Shown piece by piece: positions 1 through 12,894 of a stretch of 40,765 nucleotides of DNA; the first letter of the stretch is position 1; every line of letters starts with the position of its first letter. The notes under the pieces are model-generated. The model did not search any database, was not told the DNA's origin, and saw nothing but the letters and a program-made list of their open reading frames with translations. Made by a program: the position numbers and the translations under genes. Origin of the DNA: Dipetalonema caudispina. Its lineage: Eukaryota > Nematoda > Chromadorea > Rhabditida > Onchocercidae. The stretch covers positions 1 through 40,765 of the forward strand of contig JABVXV010000448.1 in NCBI GenBank assembly GCA_013365325.1, written 5' to 3'.

Positions 1-121
<121 letters not shown>

Positions 122-482
122 CACTACTACTACTAATGATAATAATAATAATAAGTAAAGAAAGTCTATAACTAGTAATAATGGTATTTAATCGCGATTT
201 CTGCCACTAAATTTTACTTAATATTTCTTATTTTGCTCATCATTTTAACAGAATAAATAAAATCACTAACTGAAATCAGTAAAATTATTTATCAGTTTCA
301 TAGAATTAACTACTAGTAAACTTTTATGCTATTCCTTTTTTTTTTTCTTTTTTTTCGTATATATGTAAATATATGAGGAAATATTCTATTATTATTTATT
401 TTAATTAGAATTGATATTAAAGTTTGAATTTTTATGAATAAATTGTGATATAATTTGCAATAACTATTAATGATTATTTTAG

Positions 483-716
483 GCACGAATAATTTATGAA
501 GATTTCATTTCTATTTTATCAGCCAAAGAAGTATCGCTTGATTCATATGTTAGGGAAGCAATCAACAACAATATGATCCATCCAACGGTACATACCTTCG
601 ATGAAGCCCAATGTCAAATTTACACGTTAATGCGGCGTGATTCATATCCACGTTTTATTACCTCAACATTTTATAAAAAAATTTTGGATTCTTATGGACA
701 AATGGAAGAACTTTGA
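483..716 (+). CDS. RGS-domain protein, last coding exon (partial gene)
   Basis: This exon encodes the C-terminal half of a regulator of G-protein signalling domain, which speeds GTP hydrolysis on G-alpha subunits at the membrane. The acceptor TTATTTTAG ends at 482. The frame starts ARIIYEDFISILSAKEVSLD and runs 77 codons to TGA at 714-716. Landmarks are the IYEDF helix, the SAKEVSLDS turn, the FDEAQCQIYTLM helix and the closing RDSYPRFITSTFYKKIL. These match RGS17/RGS19/RGS20 (RZ group) most closely from memory. R7 members are less similar, so the subgroup is an inference. The start of the gene lies outside the window to the left. The C-terminal tail after the domain is only about ten residues. 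The stop is followed by poly-T and poly-A tracts. Confidence 0.9.
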   Translation, partial: ARIIYEDFISILSAKEVSLDSYVREAINNNMIHPTVHTFDEAQCQIYTLMRRDSYPRFITSTFYKKILDSYGQMEEL

Positions 717-876
717 AATTTTTTTTTTGATTATTTTTCATTTTCATATACTAATTAAAATTGATTTTATTCCTGAAAAAAAAAAAAAAAAAAAATTATT
801 ATTATAACAACAAAAATAGTATGTGCGAAAAAAAGTTGCAGAAATTTTTGAATAATATCATTTAATCAATTTTATG

Positions 877-918
<42 letters not shown>

Positions 919-3900
919 TTTGTTAAAAAAAAAAAAAAAAGAGGCAAAAACAAAAACAAAAAAGAAAAAAAAAAACATTTGGATGCTGAACTTTCTCAGT
1001 AAAAGTTAATGAAAACTGGCTTTAAATTCGTAAAATATAAAAGAGTTTGAGAGAAATAGGAAGAATTGTTGGACGCAGAAAGGCTTATCAATCTTTATCA
1101 TTGTTTAAACTAAAAGATGTGTGAAATGATTTTTGCTTACTTTAATTGAAAGTTTTGAATTTTGAAAGTTACGGGTCAAAAGATTGTTTAAAATAAGAAC
1201 GTTTCCACATTTTTCTTTAATCATCATGCGATAATGGTACTAGTTTATCATACGACAATTGCGCTCCATCCCATTTTCTTTTTTGTATTGCTTTTTGAAT
1301 AAGGATCAGTTTAATTTATTTATAAAAAAAAAAAAGATTTTTGCATGGATCATTTTCGTAAATCTTCCAGTGTCAATTCGTTTTGTTTTTCTTCTAGAAT
1401 TTTAAAATTTAATAATTAATGCTCCTTTTTATCAGAAAAAAAGGAAATGGAAAATAAATTTTAATAAATTTTAATTTTTTTCTTTCGACTAATTTGTCCA
1501 AATTTTAAACTCAATTCACGGAAAAATTCTTTGAAATCAATTTTTATACTTTATTTCGACCAAAATTTTATTATCTTAGCTAATTTAACAGTAACACCTG
1601 AACTTTTGTGCAACCGGAAACTATGATTCGCATACAATTCTTTTTTTTTTTTTTTTTTTTTATCCTTGAAAATGTTTTTCATCGCCTTTGATTTGCAAAT
1701 GTGATTCAAAATACTAAAATTTATATTTTAAATTTGTATAAATTGTATATAGCATTAAAAAATTGTGCAACTTTTTAAGCATTCCAAGCAATTGTAAAAA
1801 AAAAAAAATTGTATTAATTATTTTCATTGTTGTAAATTGTCGGATGAAACTTAATGGTGTAGAGGAAAATTCCTTTATGATAATTTAAAGTAATTGAAAA
1901 TTGTTAATTACTACCTTCTTTATTTATTATCCTCACATTTCTCTTTAATACTTTCAATCAAATTTCAATATTATCATTATTCATATTATATTGTTATTTT
2001 TATTATTAATCTTACACTTTTATTGATGGATGTAATGTTTTTTCCTTTACTATAAATTTTTGTTTTTTGCTTTTTTTTTTTTTTTTTCAATTTTATCATC
2101 TGCCATATTGTATTTTAATAAATTATATGCTATAAATCTTTTTTTTTTTTTTACACTTACTAACATGGATTTATGGTAATTTCAGTTAATTCCCATAAAA
2201 TCTAATCATAACATTACAAAGTACAATATAAATGTTCATTTTAGCCAAAATTTAAATTTAACAAAGTTATGATGGTAATTTGATAATGATTTTGAAACGG
2301 TTTACATTTATTAATAAACATAATCGATTAATGAAATAGTAAGTAATCTGCGTTTTGTAGAAAATAAATGTACGTAAGTAAATCACAACATATAATTTGT
2401 ATTTTACGGACGAATTACGTACACAATTTGAATCACGGCATCATTGATTGTTTGAAGAAAGATGACTTACGTAACGTATACAATAATCAATTGTGTATAA
2501 ATCTGTATCATCATATCATCAAGATATTTTTAAACTTAGTAAAAGAATATAACTTGAAATTAAAGTATCATAAATGTGTTATGCAAAAAATTTTTTTGAA
2601 TTTTAAAAAAATTTCAAGAATATTTTTTAAAGTAAAAATTTTAGGTAATATTTTTCCTTGTCTTTTAAATTAATCATTTGAAGAATAAAATTTCAAAGCA
2701 AAATTGGGTTTTTTTTTTTTTAATTCTTCTTTAGTTATATCTTTCGTTATTTTTTACAAGAATTAAATTGTTTCCTTTTTTAAGTAAAACGTTAACAGAA
2801 TATTTGATATTAATTGTTATATAATAGGCAGAATTGCATGTAAACTTTACTTATGATAATTAAACAGGTAAATCATTCTACAACAACAAACCTTTTTGCA
2901 TTCGATGTGAGAATACCTCTAAAAAAGTATTTATCAATCAATCGTTTTATTTAAAACTTCAATACTTTCAATAATTTTATTATTGAATAATATATTTTTA
3001 GGTGAAAATTAATTTTTGAAAATTACATTTCATTTTAAACCTACACAAAAACTTTTTGTCATGACTTACATAAAACTTAACAAAATAAGTACTAATCTAA
3101 TTTGCTGATAATTTATTAAATTAATACCTTAGCTTGTTAAGTAAAAATATTTATCAATTGATACGTTAAATATTTGACAATGAAATAATTGATAAATTGT
3201 TACTTCATAGAAAAAGAAAAAAATAAAATAAAATAAAATTATGGTACACATTTATCTTGTTATAATTGTAAAATAGCATTTACTATGTTATCAAACTTGA
3301 TTTAATTTATAATTGACCTTATGGTTCACTTTTACTATTGAAATGTAACTGTACAGACCAGTTTATCGAGGTCATCTCTTATATTTCTTTTTTCTTCCCA
3401 ATGAAATACTACAAAAACTGGACTTTCACCTAAATGAAAAGTACAGGTTGGCTTAGTATTTGTTATTGTATGATGTAATATGATAGATAGTCTAACAACA
3501 AATAGTAAATAACCGAGAATAAAAAGTAAAAACAATTTGTTCACATTTTTCATTCCTATTTTAATCGTATTATCGGAAGTGTTCCTAATTTGCATATGAT
3601 TCATTCAAATATTCATTTTTGCTATTGTATTAAATTAAAATGAAAATAAAGCAAATTAATTTGTTAAATAATCGAATCTTTTAAATTGGGAAAATGTTAT
3701 CTATCATATGGTAATAATTCGTGAAGTGATAAATAAACGTAGAAAATGAAGTAGGATAAGTTGTGCAGCAAATATAAAATGAAGTAAGATACTTGGTATA
3801 GTAAATATGATGATATCATTCATATACCACAAATGTAAATGAAAAATTTTGAGATTTGAAAGTATTATATTATTTATTAGTTTTGCTAGTGGTAATTTGA

Positions 3901-4000
3901 TATCTGAATTGAAATTAAAAATGTAAAGAAATAAGATTTCAATTCTGTACCATTTTATGTGTGACAATGTTTTCCTTCTTTCGATGTTATTTTACACTCT
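717..4000. other. AT-rich intergenic region, no gene recognised
   Basis: This is downstream of the RGS stop and consists of very AT-rich sequence with many A and T runs of 10-40 bases. Short open frames such as 2368-2673 (+), 3335-3604 (-) and 3704-3967 (-) have AT-driven composition (I, K, N, L, Y, F) and no recognisable domain. I see no convincing exon with matching splice sites. Confidence 0.6.
878..916. repeat. Long poly-A tract
   Basis: A nearly pure A run of about 39 bases, followed after a short break by further A runs to about 975. It is one of the longest homopolymers in the window. Confidence 0.9.
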
Positions 4001-4324
4001 TTCAGTAATAATTCATCACGACTTTCATCTCCCTCATTCTCATTTTCAATTTAAAATTTGTCAAATAACAACTATAGGATAAATTTATTATTATATTTCA
4101 ATATTTGTATGTATTATTGTGAATTTTGAAAATTCAGGTGAACAACTGAATAGGAAGAATCGGTTGGCGATAACGATAGCAACGATTACAACGACATACG
4201 ACACTGATGGCGATCAACCAACCACCATTTGATGGTTTGATGGAAGAGAGTTTTGACAGATGATCGAGGTAAAGTAGATTCACCTTCTTCCCCCCTTTTC
4301 AACTCCATTTTATTTTGAATCTCA

Positions 4325-4371
4325 CTCATACATATACACATACACACATACACACACACACACACATACAG

Positions 4372-4403
<32 letters not shown>
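4325..4403. repeat. (CA)n / (TA)n dinucleotide repeats
   Basis: Interrupted CA/TACA repeats up to about 4370 pass into a pure TA run around 4382-4403. The minus-strand open frame over this stretch (4186-4383) reads the repeat as Tyr/Cys/Val residues and is not a gene. Confidence 0.85.
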
Positions 4404-4741
4404 TTATATAAAACAGACAGGGAAACAGACATAGACATACTACAAAATTTTTGATGACAATAACAAATGGATGCGGACAGACAGATGGGTATAGCTTGGC
4501 CTCACGAAATCAATGCGACACAGTAGTAAACTTGTCTACTACTAAAACGACATGGCAGTAGCAATGGCAGTAAAACGGTAGCGACAGCGCAAAAGGTGAT
4601 GGTGACATGAGTACTTTTCCATACACACATATACATACATAACACAAATTTAACATTTTTCATCGTTTCTTTATAAATGGAATTTAATATTTTAGTAGTG
4701 CAGTGGTATCAACCAATTGCAGTAATTGCAGCATTGCGCGA

Positions 4742-4805
4742 CAAAAGAAGAAGAAGAAGAGGTAAAAGAAGAAGAAGAAGAAGAAAAGGAAGAGAAGGAA
4801 GAAGT
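4742..4805. repeat. (GAA)n purine tract
   Basis: AAGAAG/GGAAG purine-only sequence of about 60 bases, lying in the higher-GC block upstream of the Grainyhead coding exons. Confidence 0.8.
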
Positions 4806-4899
4806 GAGGACAGTCAACGAATTTGGAAGTAAAATAGTAATGGATCAACGATATGGTTGGTAGATAGGTTGTAGGTATATGTAGCAGTTCAATAGTTGA

Positions 4900-5652
4900 C
4901 AGCTGTTTGGATTATACCTGTCCCTTGGTCCTATTCCTTCCTTGAACCCCTCCCTCAACACTCCCCTCAAAACTTTTCCCCTCCTCCTCCTCTTTTTTCT
5001 ACCTTTTTCAATATCGCTCACGATCGTCCCCTTTTCTCGTGTCGTTGAAAAGTTCGCCCTCCTTTTCATTCCATTCTATTCCAATCGGCCACCCCAAAAT
5101 CATCCTACCATCATCACAAATACCGATCATTACTGGTTTTTCGAGTTCCTCCGATATATGTTTGCATGTGTGTATGTATGCTTAGGTATGTGTGTGGGTG
5201 TGTGGATGTGGGTGGGTGAGTGTATGTGTGGGTGTGTACACTACATGGTGACACTACTTCTGTATACGTAACTCTTTCATCGAGAATTTTTGCCACCTTC
5301 TTTCAGTTTGAAAAGCGAAGGAACAGGAGGAAGAAGAGGTGGAAGAAGAAAAGGATCAGAAGGACCGGCCCCTTCTTCTACATACAATTGTGCATACCTT
5401 CATCTCGGTACACACATACACACACACACACACCAATATACTCACAGATACCAGATACCGGACCAACAACGACGATAACTTGCCCTGCCCTCTACCAGCA
5501 CCAACAACAGGCACCTAGCAGGAGTGGACACGATCCAGTCTTCGCCGCGCGGCACCAAAACCAAACCAACGACGACGACGAAAACGGGCCAACGAGGAGG
5601 AACAAGGACCGGATAGTGGGTAAGCCTGTTTCTTCTTTTACTACTACTACTT

Positions 5653-5686
<34 letters not shown>

Positions 5687-6060
5687 AACTACTACGACTG
5701 CTACCATCATCACCATGAACACCAAGCACAGCAACACCTGCAATACAACCACTAGTAATATATATGCACCAAACTTCCCCTCCCTCCCTCCCTACACCTA
5801 TCTTTTCACCTCACTTTTTTTTTCCTTGAATGAAGAACCAGTGTATACCCATTCACCCTGACCTGTTGTTCTAAGGGAGAATTGAACGCTTTCTGGGCGA
5901 TACCGGTTCCTCAGAAAAAGACCTTTATTTCTTATGTACTTGTCATTTGACCCAGGCATAAGATTGTAACAAGCCTAAAGCCACAAAACCTGTCTGCGAC
6001 AAATAACCTGTCTTTCATATCAATTCCAAAATGTTCAGCAACTTTTATCTCTTTTTGCCT
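4900..6060 (+). promoter_or_regulatory. Higher-GC block; candidate 5' exon or promoter region of the Grainyhead gene
   Basis: This stretch is clearly less AT-rich than its surroundings and contains CpGs (for example near 5540-5600) and many simple repeats: GT around 5165-5235, CA around 5408-5434, TAC around 5638-5690. A good donor, GG followed by GTAAGC, begins at 5620 and could join to the acceptor at 6426. If so, the frame entering exon 1 has a TAG at 5614-5616, so this would be 5' untranslated sequence and would leave ATG 6439 as the start. The long open frame here (5220-5861) is mostly repeat-encoded Thr and shows no domain. The role is an inference from position and composition only. 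Confidence 0.35.
5638..5700. repeat. (TAC)n trinucleotide repeat
   Basis: About 17 TAC/CTA units, slightly interrupted. Open frames on both strands (poly-Thr forward, poly-Val or poly-Ser reverse) are products of this repeat. Confidence 0.9.
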
Positions 6061-6139
6061 CTTTCCACATTTCTCACCATTCCCAATTCAATAAATAAAT
6101 CAAATTTAAAAAAATTCACTGCTTAATAATTTACATCAG

Positions 6140-6256
6140 TAACAACAGAAACAACAACAACAACATCAGTAACAACAACAACAACAGCAACAACAACAGC
6201 AACAGCAACAACAACAACAACAACAACAACAACAACGACAACAGCAACAACAGTAA
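6140..6256. repeat. (CAA)n/(CAG) imperfect repeat just upstream of Grainyhead exon 1
   Basis: A roughly 115-base imperfect CAA/CAG array resembling the polyglutamine-coding DNA inside exon 2. Its Gln frame contains TAA codons (for example at the CAGTAACAA units), so it does not read as coding. A minus-strand poly-Cys frame over it is an artefact. Confidence 0.85.
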
Positions 6257-6438
6257 CTACTATTGCCTATAGCAATAGCAACAACAATTATTACATGATT
6301 AGATTGTATGAATAATAATGTTTGGTAAGTTAAAAATACATATATGAAATTTTTGCAAATATAAAATAAGTTTTTTTTTTTTTTTTTTGAAATGAAATAC
6401 TCTTTCAATAATCATTAATTTCTCAGGTCCTACAAGGA

Positions 6439-9400
6439 ATGAAATTGGAGTCGTTCGATTCGCAATCATCAGTCCGCGCTACGGCGACGATGTCTTCGTC
6501 GCAGTCCCAGCAACAGCAACAGTTCCATTTAGATTCTTCATCGGTTATAAAAACTGCTCCTCCAGGTCCAAAGCAAAATTTATTAATGACAATTAGTCAT
6601 TTCTTTGGCTGAAACACGAAGAAAAAAAAAAAAAAAAACGAAAAAAAAAAATTATTGCCTTTCTTAAAAAAAAAAAAAAAAAGAAAAAAAAAAATTTGTA
6701 TGCATTTTAATGACACTATGAGACAGTAGTATCTTTAAAAAGATGTCTACTGTACAAGTAATCATTTTACTAATTCAATAGATAAATTCCATTGGGACAA
6801 AATATTTTCTAGTAACTTGTTTGTTAAATAGATTTCTTTTAAATCGATGCTATTGTCCATTAGTAAGTAAATATGTATGTAGACATTAAAAGATCTAGTT
6901 ATACTGTAAATATTCATCTATTTTGAACATTTTTGATTTGCTTCTTACATCACGTCAAACAAAAAATTTTAGTAAATAATTTGAAATTATTAACTCTATT
7001 AATTTTATAGGTCGTGGACAGCAACAACAACAGCAACAGCAACAACAACATGATTTTTCACCAAAAAGTGAACCCATTGATTTGGCACCACTTAGCCAAC
7101 CAAGTTTACAAGATTTAAGTAAAATGCAACCAATCGAGCAATATTATTCTATGCCTAGCTATAGTCGAGTATATACCGATTATGCGGCTATTGGACTTGC
7201 GCAAGGGCAAACGTCCATTATTACGGCACCATCTAGTGCTACACCACTTTATTATCCAACCGTATTCCAAGGTGCCGTAACGGCCCACGAATGGCAACGT
7301 CCTATGGAACACTATCAGCAATATCAACAGCAACAGCAACGAGCTAGTGCCCTACAGTATCCCCAAGAGGTACCACAACCTCAACAACAGCAACAACAGC
7401 AACAGCAACAGCAACAGCAACAACAACAGCAGCAAGAAACCCGGGTATATAAAGCTGCGGTTGAAATGCCTTCCCCGGTAGATAGCGGTATTGGTGCCGA
7501 TTTATCATTAATTGCAACAAAAAGTGAAGATTTTTATGCAGCAACCGAAGTATTGCATGGTATCCAATCAGCTACCAGCGATCGGACTGAGCGTTCATTG
7601 AGCCATCGTGATTCACCGGTTGTCATCCCCAAATTGTTCGTTTTAGTTGTTGCAAAGAATTCACACAAATTTATTTAAATTTTAATACAAACTTTAAAAA
7701 ATTAAAAACTTTAAAAATTTTAAAAATTTCGAACGTCACATATATATTTTATAAACCTTACTTTGCTTTATTATCAGAAGACATATGCTGAAGATTTTTA
7801 AGGATGTTGTTCAGTTTTATTTTTGCTAATAACCTTTGCCCTTGAATTTAGAGCACGTTATCGTTTCTTCACAAATTTCCGCTCATTTATTTCCACAATT
7901 CATTTTCCAAGATATAATAATATAAATCCCTAATTGTATAACATTTCTTCATAACATTTTCTCATCTTTTAATCAAAACCCAATTTTCTTTTAATTTGTT
8001 ACTCATTCATTTCTATAATCATTCATCTTTTACTTAATTATCTAAGATTGAAAAGTTTTACCTTTTTTTTTGTAGATTAAAATATTTTCAATTCGAAATT
8101 TTTCAATATAATGTTTTTTCTTGTTTAATTTTGAAAAAGAAAATTTTTTTTTCTTTTCATAAATTTTTTCCACATTCATAAATAAAATAATTCCAGAAAT
8201 TACTTTAAATGATTTTCTCTTCTAATTTCTGCTTTTTTCATCTATCCATATTATAATTAAAATATGCAAATGCTACTAATCCATACAGGTCAACAAATAT
8301 GCATAACATTTTCAAATATGAAACAGAAATGATATTTTATCAAAACGACTACTACAACCAATCATTTGCTACACTGAAAATTTACATATGGAATTCATCT
8401 ATTAATTATCAATGCATGAATGATTTGATAGTTCTGAATGAAACTGTTTTACTACAATGAACATATCCTTTCGTTAAAAATGATGGAATTTGCATTATTC
8501 ATATAATAAAAATTAAATTAAATCAAATTATCAAAAAATATTTCGTTCTTTTTTAATGATACATTTATTTTTATTATTACACAAAATACATATGCAATAA
8601 ATGAAAAATACAAATCAAAATTTGAACTCATTTACAGTAGAACTAGTTTAATGATAAAATGTAATCATTATTCTCATAGTAATACATTCATATATGGAAT
8701 TAATTTAATGATACATATATGATCATCATTGTCATAGTAATTCTATTTATTTATAATAAAACTAATTTAATCATAATATGTAATCTTTTTTGTCATAGTA
8801 ATTCTATTCATTTACAGTAGAATTAATTTAATTATAATAAATAATAATTTTTATTTACATAGTAATCATTTCTCTTATCTTTTCTAATCGTTGTATATAT
8901 GCATTTAAATTAATTTTTTTTTTTTTTTTTTTTTTTAAAAGGTGATATTAAGATGGAAAAAATTTTTCCATATGCTATTTCAATTTATCAGTTGATCAAA
9001 AATGATGAGTTTTACGATCGGTAACTGAATTATTCTTGAAGAAAACTGGTTCTCAAAAATTTTTTCATATTCTTCAGAAGCTATTCTCTACTTATGCAAA
9101 TCATAATCGATGCTTACCCCAAATAATATTATTCATAAATGAACATAATTTAATCATTTTCGGATTGAAAAAAAAAAAAAAAAAAAAAAAAAAATGAAAT
9201 AAAAATGAATAATAAAATTTTCTCATAGCAAAAAAAAGAAGAGAAAAAAAAAAAAAAACAAAATGTAATAATAAAAAGTCTTTCAATATATTTCAAATAG
9301 AAAGGAAAAAAGAAATAATTTTTTTTTTCTCCTATAAGAATTAATTAAATAATAAATTTATTCATCTGAATTAATTACGATACATTGAATAATATTTATT

Positions 9401-11071
9401 ATAGTATTTTTTTTTTTTTTTTAATTTTATTATCATTGAAAAGTATTTTTTTTTTCTCTCTCTCTTTCTCTTTTAAATTTATCATTATAATTATTACAGA
9501 GAGAATAGTCTGGGCTTTCAATATGTCTTAGAAGCTCCAATATCAACATCCGTTCGTAAAGAAGATGATCGGATGACTTATGTTAATAAAGGACAGTTTT
9601 ATACTGTCTCATTTGATTACATTCCTGATCTTTGCAAACCACTAAAAAGTCCTACAGTTAAAGTAAGGTTTTCCTTTTTTTTTACATGTTGTAAATATTT
9701 AGCACATTTCTAAATTTTAATTATATAATTGAATTGTTGAATTTTAATATATGACAGAAAAATTTAGATGTATTTGTATAATAATTAATGATTAATCAAT
9801 AAACATTTCATATTTTATAAACATTTAGCATAATATCTAATTATTTCTAATTATATATGGTTAAACTATTAAATTTCAATATTTCATAAATAAATTTTGA
9901 AAGTTTTTATATAATAATCAAAAATATTGAAAAAAATTTTCTTCCTAACAAATATCAAATAGCTAATTATTCATATATATATATATATGTATTAGTGTAG
10001 TAAGAATAATATTTCCTATTCCTGTTCTTCTATTAGTATAATAGTAGTATTACTGGTACCAAGTACCGGTATCGATGATGATGATGATGATGAAAGAAAA
10101 CAGGCTAGATTAACTTGTTGTCGTAGATCGGGGTGTGAACAACAAGGTGATGTGCTACAAAAACCAGACCCATTTCTGATGATATTTTCTGTTCAGTCAT
10201 CCAGGCAATAACGTTACCAATTTACCTTACACGTATGGATGTGACAAAATGTTATGCTTCTTAAAATTTTTTAAATTAATTTTTGCAATTTAATAAAATC
10301 ATTAAAATTTAAAGAAAAAAAAAAACGTCAATTTTTCTCGTTAATAATATTTTATTAAAAAAAAAAGGAATTGATTTTTATTAAAAATCGTTTAAAATAT
10401 AACATTTTAATTGATTTAAAAAATATAGCTATGATAAAAATTTACTTCTTCATATTATTTTTTTTTTTTTTTTTTTTTGATAATTATTTTAAGAAATAGA
10501 ATTTTTTTTTCTATTAATTACTTTAACTCTAATTATTAATTTTATTTTTATGATTTATAATATTTTTTAGTTTTACATTAACATTGTAATCCTCACAAAA
10601 TATGAGCAAAATTAGCAAATAAATTATTTAATATTATATTATTTCACTAAAAATTACACAAAAATTTTATAATAATTAATTTGTACCGAATAGTTAAATC
10701 TTTTAGCCAAATTATTCATTCTTACCTCTTTTTTTTTTTGCTTTTTATTTTATTATTAAATGAATGTTTAGGATGAATGATCTAAATTTACATTAAAATT
10801 TTATTTTCTTCTAAAATTATAACCTTTCAGAGTCAATTAATGATCGTATTTCGAGAAGATAAAACGTATGAGGAAGAAATCAAAACATGGCAATTTTGGC
10901 ATTCTAGGCAACATTCGGTAAAACAACGAATTCTAGAAATTGATGCTAAAAATAGTTCTGGTATGATTGGACAAATTGAAGAAATTGCACATAATGCAAT
11001 ACAATTCTATTGGAATCCAACGGAACAATCAAGTGTTAAGGTTAATATTTATCATTATCAACTTATCAATT

Positions 11072-11121
<50 letters not shown>

Positions 11122-12821
11122 TTGCATTATTATAAAATTTTTTTTTAATTTTTTATAAAATTATTTATACCATTAATTAATGATGCTATTATTAGTGTAA
11201 AATTGATAATGTTTGAAAAAGTATTATGTATTCAAAATAAATTACTATAAAATTTCAAAATAAAAATTAACCATTTTCTTAGTTAATTAATCGTTGATAC
11301 AAATTTTAAATATCAAGTTTGATCATTTCATTGCATTTTGTTTTTTTTTCTAAATTAATATTGGCCAATTCTTTTTTTTTTAAATGATATTCTCATGCAA
11401 TAGTAATTATTTGACTGTAATTTTCACTCATTTTTATGATTCATTTTAATTGTCATTCATGTTATCAATATTGTTCATTCTTTGTACCATTCCATTAATT
11501 TCTTTTTTGTTTTATCTCTTAATTAGCAACTGTTATAATTAATGCTGTACAAAAATGTTTGAGCATAGAAATTCTAATAAGCTAAAATATCTGACAAAAA
11601 AAGTAAATTTAAAAAAAAAAAAAAAAAAGTGAAATATAGAATGAATGAAAAGAACAAGAGGAACAATTAAATTGTCAAAAATAAAATATTTAATTCTCTA
11701 AATATTTCACACAAATTTAAGTTTAATGTGGATTGAGTAAAATTGTGAATTATTAGCAATAATTGACTTATTGGTAACATTTAAAATATTTAAAAGTACA
11801 CTAATATCTAAGGATTGGGTTAGCATACTGTATGTATGATATTACTTTGTTCAAGTGTTTAATTCATTTCAATTCATTTCATCAAATTCAAGTAATTAGA
11901 AACGATGAGCAGTTTTTTTTTTTTCTTTTTTTTTTGACCAGCAATTTTTACAGTATTCTAGTTTCTTGGATTTTTTCCTTTGGAATTTCTATTAATCTTC
12001 AAAAATTTTTATTTTTTAAAAAACCAGAATTCACAAAATATCTTTTGGCAATCTATTTACATACAATTTTCAGATCAGCATCGCAGTGCAATGTTTATCA
12101 ACAGATTTCAGTAATCAAAAAGGTGTCAAAGGTCTTCCACTTCACATTCAAATTGACACTTACGATGAAAATGATAATACCGATGTTCCATTCCATCGAG
12201 GATATTGTCAAATTAAAGTATTTTGTGATAAGGTTAGCTAATCATTTGCAATTTACGATCAAAATTGCGATAAGATTTCCAAATTTTGATGAAAACATAT
12301 TATTTATAAGATAATTGAATTTCAAAAAAATTACATACCATGTATTTTAATATTAAAACCTATAATTCCCATTTGAATGACAAAAATTTGTTCGTATCCT
12401 TAAAAATTCATGTTCAATTTTCCAGGCACAAATACTTAGAAATAAAATGTTGTCATTTGTACTGGTCTATCAATTATGTTAAACATTCTATATAAATTAG
12501 TTGTTCATCCAATTTTTTAATAGCTCTAATAGAATTTGAATTTCGAAAAATTTCTCCAAAAAATTTCTCAGATTAAATAAATACTATTCATCTCTTTTCT
12601 AATCATTCAACGAATTAAAACAGTTACAACCAATTACAATTGCATATACAGTATAACGGTTATTTCTATATCAATCAATCAATCAATCAATTAACCTATC
12701 TATCTATCTATCTATCTATCCATCTATCTATCTATCCATCTATCTATCCATCTATCTATCCATCTATCTATCCATCTATCTATCCATCTATCTATCCATC
12801 TATCTATCCATCTATCTATCC

Positions 12822-12856
<35 letters not shown>

Positions 12857-12857
12857 C

Positions 12858-12894
<37 letters not shown>

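Noticed and set aside
2368..2673. A 101-codon plus-strand frame
   Set aside because: It has only AT-driven residues and no domain, splice partner or homologue that I recognise.
5220..5861. A 213-codon plus-strand open frame
   Set aside because: Most of it is Thr, His and Arg encoded by TAC, CA and AGA repeats. It shows no domain, and overlapping minus-strand frames are equally open.
6166..6408. Minus-strand frame rich in cysteine
   Set aside because: It is the reverse reading of the CAA/CAG repeat (TTG/TGT units).
10840..11148. Histidine-rich 102-residue protein
   Set aside because: It is Grainyhead exon 4 read through its donor at 11041 into the intronic ATC repeat.
11832..12314. A 160-codon plus-strand frame
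   Set aside because: It overlaps Grainyhead exon 5 in a different frame and has AT-driven composition elsewhere; the exon 5 frame from 12074 matches the CP2 domain.
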